From Cyanobacteria bacterium OH_PDB_112 (GTDB lineage Bacteria > Cyanobacteriota > Vampirovibrionia > Gastranaerophilales > CAJFVJ01), in NCBI GenBank assembly GCA_023457295.1, contig JAEWLZ010000309.1, forward strand, positions 1 through 7,073: a DNA stretch of 7,073 nucleotides, read 5' to 3'. The notes under the pieces were generated by a model. That model made no database searches. It saw nothing but the letters and a program-made list of their open reading frames with translations, and was not told the origin of the DNA. The position numbers and the translations under genes were made by a program. Below, in pieces: positions 1 to 6,139 of this stretch; position 1 is the first letter of the stretch; the number at the start of each line of letters is the position of its first letter.

Positions 1-2
1 CG

Positions 3-539
3 TTTACGCTCGCTGAAAACAGCCATTTTCAAAGTTTAACTTTCCTTCAAAAGCCAAATTTGTTTAATGTTGCGGTAACTCGAGCAAAAAAGAAAAATAT
101 AGTCTTTATTTCAAAAAACCCAAAAGATTTACCCCAAGGGCTTTTACGTAGGTATTTGGATTATATTGGAGAACAAATCAAACGTGAAAAAAGAATTATT
201 CCTCATGGGGAACAAAATGTTGAAGAAAATATTTATAATAATGAATTTGAAAAAGATGTCGCAAAAGCTTGTAAAAAAGCAGGCTATGGAGTGACTTCAG
301 GTTTCGATACGGCAGGTTATAAGATAGATTTAGTAATTTTTGACGGCGAGAAACGTCTTGCGCTTGAATGTGACGGTATTGAAGATATTGGGGCTAAGCC
401 ACAAAATCAGGTTAGAAAACAATTTATACTTGAACGTTGCGGTTGGCGTATTTTAAGGATTTCTAAAAGAGAATGGCATTACAGCGAAAAAGTCTGTATG
501 GATAAAATTAAACAACAATTTGAAACAATGATTGTTTAA
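3..539 (+). CDS. C-terminal part of SF1 helicase (AAA_12) fused to Vsr/DUF559-like nuclease domain, 5'-truncated by window edge
   Basis: The frame is open from base 3, so the TTG at 60 is not the start; the gene begins outside the window. The first ~30 codons read like the end of a superfamily 1 helicase core: 'FLQKPNLFNVAVTRAKKK' matches the AAA_12 segment '(R)FNVAxTRAK', where the TRA-R/K arginine belongs to helicase motif VI. After a linker comes a compact PD-(D/E)XK fold: Glu at 249-251 (FEKDV), 'AGYKIDLVI' with Asp at 327-329, then 'LALECDG' with Glu 366-368 and Asp 372-374. It closes with 'GWRILRISKREWH', typical of the Vsr-like domain (DUF559 / REase_MTES_1575 type) ending such helicases. 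All acidic residues expected at the active site are present. Family knowledge: these large proteins (often with DUF4011 and DUF3320) couple DNA or RNA unwinding to cleavage and several occur in phage-defence loci. The upstream half is unseen, so completeness and defence role are inference. Confidence 0.85.
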   Translation, partial: FTLAENSHFQSLTFLQKPNLFNVAVTRAKKKNIVFISKNPKDLPQGLLRRYLDYIGEQIKREKRIIPHGEQNVEENIYNNEFEKDVAKACKKAGYGVTSGFDTAGYKIDLVIFDGEKRLALECDGIEDIGAKPQNQVRKQFILERCGWRILRISKREWHYSEKVCMDKIKQQFETMIV

Positions 540-624
540 TTTGTTAATAAACTTAATATTTTAAATTTTAAAAGCAATTTTTTGAATTTTTTTACTTGTT
601 TAATTTAACTTAAGTAAGTTTAGT

Positions 625-1920
625 ATGGTGCAGTGTAATTTTTTAATGCTTTTAGTTAATTCAAACTCTATATATAAAAATAAGTATGAATCAATTCAAA
701 ACAAAAATTGTCCTGAAAAAGAAGGGCAATCTGTTAATTTTGGGGGATTTACACGTCTTGTGTTGAATACGGAAAAGAACCCGCTGCCATTTTTTTCAAC
801 AGGTATGTTTTTAAAAATAGCGGAGCCTTTTAAATCAAAAATAGTTGGACGTTTGCCCAAAGATTTTTTAAGCCTTTTTCCTAAAAAGCCTGTGAAAGTT
901 TTTCAATTTTTTAATGAATTTTCTAATTTTGCAAGAACTATGGATTTTCCAAACCATGAAAACTTACATAGAATGGTTTTAACTTTGCCATCCAGTAAAA
1001 CATTAAAAGCTGAATATTTGGGCAAAGGAGATTTTGGAATGGCGTTTAAATTGGATTTAGGTAATGAAAAAAATTATGTTATAAAAGTTTTTAATCAAAA
1101 TTATAAAGACGAATTTGCTGTTCATGGCTCTACTGCAGAAGCAAGAACAGGGTTAAATCTTTGCGGTAAAGATTATTCGGATCTTTTAAAATTTCATATC
1201 GCAGATTTTTCAGATGATAATATGTGGCAAATATCAGAATTTATAGATAAAGAAAAAGACTCTGTTGAAAAAAGATTGGGCAAAAAATGGCTAGAAGACA
1301 GAAAAGATTTGTATTTTGAGGACTCCACAAATAAAGATAACATAATTAATGGAGTAAAAATCGATTTGGGAGGGGTAAATGCGATTAAATTTGCTGAAAA
1401 TTCAAGTTATCATGAAAACCCTCATATAAATAATGCCGCATCTAAAATAGAGTTGCTTTCAATTGAAGATAGAAAGCAAGCTTTTTATGATATTTTGAAT
1501 AAAGCTGATACTAAAGACAAGGAAGGACTTGCCAAGCAAATATGGCACTTAAAAGCAAAAGACAGAAAACAAGCTTTTTATGATGTTTTGAATCATTATG
1601 ATGAAAAGGTTAAAACAGGTCTTGCAAGACATTTGGATTGTTTGAATAATGAAGATGAACTAAAACAGGTGTTTTATGATATTTTATATCATCCCAGTAT
1701 TGAAGCTAAAAAAGGCATTGCAACCAAGATAAGTTGGTTAAAACAAAAAGATTTGTTGGACGCTTTTTATAGTTCGTTATATCATCCCGAGCCTGAAGTA
1801 AAAAAAGGACTTATAAATCAAATAGTATGGTTAAATGACTGTGATAAGGAAGAAGCTTACAGAAATTTTGTAAATAGTATGAGCAATTCTATGAAAACAT
1901 TTAATGTTTCCTATGAGTAA
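625..1920 (+). CDS. Unrecognised protein: kinase-like core plus 31-residue helical tandem repeats
   Basis: I do not recognise a named family. Residues 1-125 are Asn/Lys-rich, then hydrophobic, with 'SVNFGG' at 36-41. Residues 130-260 resemble a protein-kinase fold: a glycine loop 'LGKGDFGMAF' (132-141), a beta-3 lysine in 'YVIKVF' (K154), a possible helix-C glutamate E172, a hinge-like 'WQISEFID' (201-208), and 'DNIINGVKIDLGG' (238-250), whose D247-L-G resembles DFG. The HRD motif is not intact: D233 and N239 are six apart rather than five and no His precedes, so activity is doubtful. Residues 282-431 hold four complete 31-32 residue units plus a partial fifth ('DRKQAFYDIL...GLAKQIWHL'), probably two-helix repeats for binding a partner. 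No signal peptide is evident. The start is uncertain: an in-frame stop lies at 601-603, no ribosome site precedes ATG 625, and ATG 646 is an alternative. It lies 85 bp after the helicase gene and 36 bp before the amidase. Confidence 0.75.
   Translation: MVQCNFLMLLVNSNSIYKNKYESIQNKNCPEKEGQSVNFGGFTRLVLNTEKNPLPFFSTGMFLKIAEPFKSKIVGRLPKDFLSLFPKKPVKVFQFFNEFSNFARTMDFPNHENLHRMVLTLPSSKTLKAEYLGKGDFGMAFKLDLGNEKNYVIKVFNQNYKDEFAVHGSTAEARTGLNLCGKDYSDLLKFHIADFSDDNMWQISEFIDKEKDSVEKRLGKKWLEDRKDLYFEDSTNKDNIINGVKIDLGGVNAIKFAENSSYHENPHINNAASKIELLSIEDRKQAFYDILNKADTKDKEGLAKQIWHLKAKDRKQAFYDVLNHYDEKVKTGLARHLDCLNNEDELKQVFYDILYHPSIEAKKGIATKISWLKQKDLLDAFYSSLYHPEPEVKKGLINQIVWLNDCDKEEAYRNFVNSMSNSMKTFNVSYE
1468..1917 (+). 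repeat. In-gene tandem repeat, 31-32 codon period, five units
   Basis: Units begin at codons for residues 282, 313, 345, 376 and 407 (bases 1468, 1561, 1657, 1750, 1843), giving periods of 93, 96, 93 and 93 bp; the last unit is truncated by the stop. The conserved pattern is D-R-K-Q-A-F-Y-D-I-L, about seven variable residues, then K-x-G-[LI]-A-x-x-I-x-x-L. Units 1 and 2 are nearly identical in DNA over their first 33 bases (30 of 33 match, two of the three changes silent), which indicates a fairly recent duplication; later units have drifted more. Confidence 0.85.
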
Positions 1921-1943
1921 TGTTTTTTGATATCATATCTTTT

Positions 1944-1950
1944 AAAAGGA
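1944..1950 (+). promoter_or_regulatory. Shine-Dalgarno site deciding the amidase start
   Basis: AAAAGGA ends six bases before ATG 1957. It favours that ATG over the in-frame TTG at 1927, which has no ribosome site and would add ten residues not expected in the family. A TATCAT at 1931-1936 could be a -10 box (five of six matches), but its -35 is poor, so a separate promoter here is only a weak possibility. Confidence 0.7.
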
Positions 1951-1956
1951 AATATT

Positions 1957-2763
1957 ATGCCGCAAAAAGTCAGATTACTCGGGATACAGATGCAGTCGGT
2001 TTTTAATGATAAAGTCAAAAACTATCAAAAAATCGCAAAAATTTTGGCGGAAAATGCCGATTTTAAACCGGATTTGGTTCTTTTGCCCGAGATGTTCAAT
2101 ACAGGGTATGATGCTAAAAATTTTGAAAAAAATGCAGAATCTGTGCCTGCTGATACAACTTCAATGTTTTTGTCCGGAATGGCTGAAAAATATAACATAA
2201 ATATTGCAGGGTCGATGATAGAGAAGATTTTTGACGGTTCATTGCGCAATTCACTTGTGGTTTTTGATAGGACAGGACAGCTTTGCGCCAAATATTCCAA
2301 AACTCATCTTTTTTCTCATCAAGGTTATGATGAAGGCAAATATATAAAAGCGGGTGAAAATATTGTCATTTCGGATTTAGATTTTGCTAAAGTCGGTTTT
2401 AGTATTTGTTATGATTTGCGTTTCCCTGAACTTTACAGGACACTTGCTCTTTGCGGTGCGGAAATTGTTATTTGTCCTGCCGCATGGCCTGATGTGCGTG
2501 AAAATCACTGGACAACACTCTTAAAAGCCAGAGCAATTGAAAATCAGTTTTTTGTTTTTGGAGTAAATCAAGTCGGAAAAGTTACTTTTAATCGCAAAGA
2601 TGCAGGGAAGTCTATGATAGTTGACCCTTGGGGGGATGTAGTTGCTTCAGGCGGGGGTGACGAAGAGGTCTTGAGAGTCGAGATTGATTTGGATAAAATA
2701 AATGAGGCAAAGGAAAAAATCCCTGTTTTTCAAGATAGAAGAACCGATTTATATGAAATTTAA
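1957..2763 (+). CDS. Nitrilase-superfamily carbon-nitrogen hydrolase, omega-amidase type
   Basis: A 268-residue cytoplasmic amidase. The nitrilase catalytic residues are all in place: Glu45 in 'LLPEMFNTGY', Lys115 in 'YSKTHLF' and nucleophile Cys151 in 'GFSICYDLRFPELYR'. The 'CYDLRFPELYR' block, 'CPAAWP' (positions 183-188) and 'RAIENQFFVFGVNQVG' resemble the omega-amidase group (Nit2/YafV-like), which hydrolyses alpha-ketoglutaramate or alpha-ketosuccinamate to the keto acid and ammonia, often to clean up after glutamine transaminases. Substrate is inferred from these motifs; another small amide in branch members is possible. The length is normal and the protein looks complete. It starts 36 bp after the kinase-like gene, without a visible terminator between them, and its last 11 bases overlap dacB in a different frame, so the two are likely co-transcribed and translationally coupled. 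Confidence 0.9.
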   Translation: MPQKVRLLGIQMQSVFNDKVKNYQKIAKILAENADFKPDLVLLPEMFNTGYDAKNFEKNAESVPADTTSMFLSGMAEKYNINIAGSMIEKIFDGSLRNSLVVFDRTGQLCAKYSKTHLFSHQGYDEGKYIKAGENIVISDLDFAKVGFSICYDLRFPELYRTLALCGAEIVICPAAWPDVRENHWTTLLKARAIENQFFVFGVNQVGKVTFNRKDAGKSMIVDPWGDVVASGGGDEEVLRVEIDLDKINEAKEKIPVFQDRRTDLYEI

Positions 2764-4051
2764 AATTTTAATCTTATTTTTAATATGGTTTTTATTTTGC
2801 GGAAATGTTTTTGCTCAGAGCCTTTCGGATAATTTGGATTGTCTTATGGAGGCAAATCCATTGTCAAAGACTTCTGTTATTGCTGTAAAAGTAATAGAAA
2901 AAGACTCTAAAAAAATTATTTATCAAAAAAATTCTTCGTTTTTACTTCATCCGGCTTCGACCATGAAAGTTGCAACCTCTGCGGTTGTATTGGATACATT
3001 AGGAAGTGATTATATTCTTAAGACAGCGCTTTATGAATTTGAAGGACGATTGCACCTTAAGCTTTGTGGCGATCCTTTTTTGACAAGTGATGATCTTAAA
3101 AATCTATTCGAAAATGTAGATTTAAGTAAATATGATACGCTTGTTATTGATAATTCCGCAATTGATAACGAGTTTTATGATGAAGGCTGGATGTGGGATA
3201 ATTTGGTGTCTGATGATAACCCCCCTTATAGCGTCTTCAATTTGGATAAAAATTTAATTTCTCTTAAAATAGTTCCTGATAAAAAAACAGATTCGGTACA
3301 GATTTTGTGTGATTATCCTGTTGTGATTGCAAATGAACTTTGTATTGGTAAAAAAAATAATATAAATATAGAAAAAAGACCCTGGCAAAATCCTGATGCT
3401 GTTTATATTTTTGGTACAGTATGTTCTGCTTGTTCGACAAAAATCTCAAGCCCTAATCCGGAAAAATATTTTTTACATGCACTTTATAAGTCTATGCCAA
3501 ATTTTCAGGGTAAAATTTTTTACGGCAGTGTTCCTGTTTGCGCAAATTTGTTATCTGTTAAGGAAACAAAACTTATGGATGTTTTGTCCGACCAAAATAA
3601 AAACAGTAATAATTTGGCGGCTTCAACTATGTTGAAATTGGCTGCTGGTAAGGCTTTAGGGCAAGGTACAATGAAAAATGCTCAAAAACTTTTTTGGGAT
3701 TTTTGGGGAAAGAACAATTTTATAATGGCGGACGCATCAGGGCTTTCACATAAAAATCTGCTTAGTTGTGATTTTTTATGTGATGCTTTATGGCGGATGT
3801 CTAAGAATTCTGCTTTTATATCAACTCTTTCTGTTGCGGGAAAAGACGGGACATTGAGAAGCCGCCTTAAAGAAGTTTCTTTATTCGGGAAGACAGGTAC
3901 TATTTCAGGAGTCAGCGGACTTTGTGGGTATCTTAAAACCGAATGCGGGAATGATTATATTTTTGCTATTTTGATACAAAATTATAAAGGTTCAGCTAAA
4001 CCTGCCAAACAGCTTGAGGATTCAATTGTAAGGGAATTGAACAAATTTTAA
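2753..4051 (+). CDS. dacB: D-alanyl-D-alanine carboxypeptidase/endopeptidase, PBP4 type (peptidase S13)
   Basis: A 432-residue exported penicillin-binding protein that removes terminal D-Ala from, or cuts cross-links in, periplasmic peptidoglycan. ATG 2753 gives a clean signal peptide: 'MKFK', a hydrophobic core, then a likely type I cleavage site 'NVFA|QS' after residue 21. The earlier in-frame ATG at 2702 would bury this behind 17 charged residues, so it is rejected. All three active-site motifs are present: S69-T-M-K72, S285-N-N287 and K380-T-G382. 'DASGLS' (327-332) and 'GKDGTLRSR' (363-371) are also S13 hallmarks. The roughly 210 residues between the first two motifs match the inserted subdomains of this family. 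There is no C-terminal membrane anchor. Translation probably depends on the overlapping amidase upstream, since only a weak AGAAG precedes the start. No hairpin terminator is visible in the 66 bp downstream. Confidence 0.93.
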   Translation: MKFKILILFLIWFLFCGNVFAQSLSDNLDCLMEANPLSKTSVIAVKVIEKDSKKIIYQKNSSFLLHPASTMKVATSAVVLDTLGSDYILKTALYEFEGRLHLKLCGDPFLTSDDLKNLFENVDLSKYDTLVIDNSAIDNEFYDEGWMWDNLVSDDNPPYSVFNLDKNLISLKIVPDKKTDSVQILCDYPVVIANELCIGKKNNINIEKRPWQNPDAVYIFGTVCSACSTKISSPNPEKYFLHALYKSMPNFQGKIFYGSVPVCANLLSVKETKLMDVLSDQNKNSNNLAASTMLKLAAGKALGQGTMKNAQKLFWDFWGKNNFIMADASGLSHKNLLSCDFLCDALWRMSKNSAFISTLSVAGKDGTLRSRLKEVSLFGKTGTISGVSGLCGYLKTECGNDYIFAILIQNYKGSAKPAKQLEDSIVRELNKF

Positions 4052-4060
4052 TAAACTCAC

Positions 4061-4089
4061 CTGACTTCTGAAAAATATGCTATTATAAT
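4061..4089 (+). promoter_or_regulatory. Sigma-70-like promoter of the GH13 gene
   Basis: CTGACT (4061-4066, four of six matches to TTGACA), a 17-base spacer, then a perfect TATAAT at 4084-4089. Transcription would start near 4096, about 20 bases before the ATG. It lies in the 66 bp gap after dacB and suggests that the amylase gene is a separate transcription unit. Confidence 0.6.
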
Positions 4090-4105
4090 TAAAATCAAAA
4101 GGTGT

Positions 4106-4110
4106 AAGGG
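4106..4110 (+). promoter_or_regulatory. Shine-Dalgarno site of the GH13 gene
   Basis: AAGGG ends seven bases before ATG 4118 and supports that start. A second purine-rich stretch, AAAAGGTG at 4097-4104, lies a little too far upstream. Confidence 0.6.
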
Positions 4111-4117
4111 ATTTGAT

Positions 4118-6121
4118 ATGAAAAAAGACGGCACGGTTAAGGAAATTTTTTATTTTCAGCCTGAAATTTACGGTATTTTGCCTGTAAATGTAAGTAGTGT
4201 ACATCTTTTAGGTGAATTTAATGATTGGGGCGAAAATAAAGCAAGTCTTGAAAATTATGAGCTTTTTCAAGACCGTACAGGTAGATGGGTTGGCGTTTTT
4301 AAGGTAAGAGAAGGTCGTGAGCCTTACAAATTTCTTGTAAACCGTACGACTTATTGTCCGGATACCGGAGAAATTTATTATTCTGCCGTAAAAACTTGTA
4401 AGTGGGCGCGAAAAGCTATTTGGTATCAAATTTTTCCTGATAGATTTAATAAAAGCTGTGAAAAACCTAATATTCTTTCTTGGGATGCAAAACCTGATTA
4501 TTTCAATAATTTTGGTGGAGATTTGAAAGGGATTGAGCAAAAAATAGATTATTTTAAAGAATTGTTTGGGGATTTGAAAAATTTTGCTTTATATTTAAAT
4601 CCGATAACTCTTTCCACCGCATCAAATCATAAGTACTGGCCTGAAGATTTTGGCAGAATTGATCCTCAATTTGGAACGGAAAAAGATTTAAAGAGCTTAA
4701 TAGATACTTTGCATGCCCATGGCGGAAAAATAATTTTGGATTTGGTTTTTAATCATTCGGGTATTAATCATTTCGCGTTTATGGATATTTTAAAAAATGG
4801 CGAAAAGTCCCAATATTTTGATTGGTATCGTGGAATTTGTCTTAATGAAAATGAAAAAATCCAAATCCCTGTTTTGCAAATAGAGCCTGATGGGAGATGC
4901 CCGAATCTTTCTATTTTGAATGATCCTCGTAAAGAAACTTTTGATTCATTGAAACCTTCATTTTTTGAAATTTGGGACGGTAAGTATAAATTTCCAATAA
5001 GCAATCCCGAAAATTTTAAAAACGCAAAAATAGAAGATATGATTGAAGGTCAACCTTATTATAGGCTTGTAAATTTCAATAAACGCCCTAACTATACATG
5101 TTGGTTTGAATTTTTTGAAATACCTGAATTAAATGCTGAAAATCCCGAGCTTAAAAAACATCTTTTTGAAAGTGCTAAAAAATGGATTAAGCTTGGTGTA
5201 GACGGTTTTAGGCTTGATGTTCCTGATATGCTTAACGATGCTCATAAATTTTGGGCAGATTTCCGCGAGATGGTTAATGAAGAACTGTGGTCATTGGATA
5301 AAAAACCTCAAGATTTTTATATTTTGGGTGAAATTTGGACAAATGATGAGATTACAAATAGTTTTTTGAACTCAAATCCCAATTCTTATCCAAAAAGATT
5401 CGATGCGATAATGAATTATCCTATTCGTGAGGTTATAATCAATTTTCTTTCAGGTGAAATTTTAGAGCCTAGAAGTGACAGGGTTAAATTTGAAGATGAA
5501 ATAGCCGTATCGGAACTTGATGCGATTTTGCACAAAAATTTTGAAAATATTTCATTTAATACCGACAGAGTACAATTTAACTGTTTTTCATCACATGACA
5601 CAAGACGTTTGAGAAGCGTATTCCCTGATATTAAAAAGCTTAAAACAGCAATATCTATGCAGTTTACACTTATAGGCGCGCCTACTGTTTATTATGGTGA
5701 TGAAATCGGCTTAAAAGGAGGCGTAGACCCTGATAATCGGGGGACTATGAATTGGAATATTGTTGAAAATCTTAATGAATGCCCGGTAGCCAAAGAAATT
5801 TTTCACCACTATAAAAATCTTATAAAAATCCGAAAAGAGCGCAGAGCTTTATCTGAAGGGATTATGTTGACGCTATTTGTTGATGATATTCGTGAAATTT
5901 ATTCTTATGCAAGATTTTCGGATGATGGCGATTGCGTTATAATTGTTGTTTCAAAAGAAGATGTCATCGATGATATTATTATTGATTTGACAGATACTCC
6001 GTTTGAATATACAAAAAAATGGAAAAGTGCTTTCAGTAAGGACGAATTTATTAATTTAAAAGGCAAAATAATTATTTCTCCCGAACAAATTCATGACAAT
6101 AACTTGATTTTGCTGAATTAA
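4118..6121 (+). CDS. GH13 alpha-amylase-family glucan hydrolase (neopullulanase/cyclomaltodextrinase-like)
   Basis: A 667-residue enzyme with no signal peptide, so probably cytoplasmic and acting on maltodextrin, cyclodextrin or glycogen-derived glucans. Residues ~25-90 form an early-set/CBM48-like domain ('VHLLGEFNDW', 'EPYKFLVN'). The (beta/alpha)8 barrel starts near 'AIWYQIFPDRF' (100-110). Conserved regions are intact: I 'DLVFNH' (208-213); II 'GVDGFRLD' (360-367) with Arg365 and nucleophile Asp367; III 'ILGEIW' with acid/base Glu405; IV 'SSHD' with His493 and transition-state Asp494. 'IPELN' (335-339) corresponds to the fifth region 'MPKLN' of neopullulanase-type enzymes, and 'GGVDPDNRGTMNW' (534-546) also fits them. 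A C-terminal beta domain follows from ~575. A GlgX-like debrancher is less likely. It has its own promoter, and its stop codon overlaps that of the convergent gene. Precise substrate cannot be read from sequence. Confidence 0.9.
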   Translation: MKKDGTVKEIFYFQPEIYGILPVNVSSVHLLGEFNDWGENKASLENYELFQDRTGRWVGVFKVREGREPYKFLVNRTTYCPDTGEIYYSAVKTCKWARKAIWYQIFPDRFNKSCEKPNILSWDAKPDYFNNFGGDLKGIEQKIDYFKELFGDLKNFALYLNPITLSTASNHKYWPEDFGRIDPQFGTEKDLKSLIDTLHAHGGKIILDLVFNHSGINHFAFMDILKNGEKSQYFDWYRGICLNENEKIQIPVLQIEPDGRCPNLSILNDPRKETFDSLKPSFFEIWDGKYKFPISNPENFKNAKIEDMIEGQPYYRLVNFNKRPNYTCWFEFFEIPELNAENPELKKHLFESAKKWIKLGVDGFRLDVPDMLNDAHKFWADFREMVNEELWSLDKKPQDFYILGEIWTNDEITNSFLNSNPNSYPKRFDAIMNYPIREVIINFLSGEILEPRSDRVKFEDEIAVSELDAILHKNFENISFNTDRVQFNCFSSHDTRRLRSVFPDIKKLKTAISMQFTLIGAPTVYYGDEIGLKGGVDPDNRGTMNWNIVENLNECPVAKEIFHHYKNLIKIRKERRALSEGIMLTLFVDDIREIYSYARFSDDGDCVIIVVSKEDVIDDIIIDLTDTPFEYTKKWKSAFSKDEFINLKGKIIISPEQIHDNNLILLN

Positions 6122-6139
6122 ATTACAAGAGCTTTTTTT
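6103..6139 (+). terminator. Weak candidate terminator of the GH13 gene
   Basis: CTTGATTT (6103-6110) can pair with AAAT-TA-CAAG (6120-6129, two-base bulge) around a nine-base loop, followed by AGC and seven T's (6133-6139). The stem has only two G-C pairs, so it is feeble. It would lie partly inside the 3' end of the convergent gene, where a terminator must be if one exists. Confidence 0.3.

Noticed and set aside
60..62. TTG as start of the first gene
   Set aside because: The frame continues open to base 3 and the upstream codons match the helicase consensus before 'FNVAVTRAK', so the gene is merely cut by the window edge.
582..610. TTGAAT/TTAACT as promoter of the kinase-like gene
   Set aside because: The -10 candidate matches only three of six positions; no better pair was found in the 85 bp gap.
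607..620. Small inverted repeat AACTT-AAGT-AAGTT before the kinase-like gene
   Set aside because: Five weak base pairs, no T-run after it; too feeble to call a terminator or operator, and expected by chance in such AT-rich DNA.
1927..1956. N-terminal extension of the amidase from TTG 1927
   Set aside because: No ribosome site precedes it, while AAAAGGA sits correctly before ATG 1957, and the family starts near that residue.
2006..2300. Open frames on both strands inside the amidase gene
   Set aside because: Both lie wholly within a strongly supported nitrilase-family gene and show no motif or ribosome site; they are shadows.
2702..2752. Earlier ATG start for dacB
   Set aside because: It would place 17 charged residues before a clear signal peptide and overlap the amidase much further.
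3264..3635. Open frames inside dacB on both strands
   Set aside because: Low-complexity translations overlapping a gene with all three catalytic motifs.
4208..5601. Minus-strand open frames inside the GH13 gene
   Set aside because: They are shadows of an intact enzyme gene, lacking recognisable domains.
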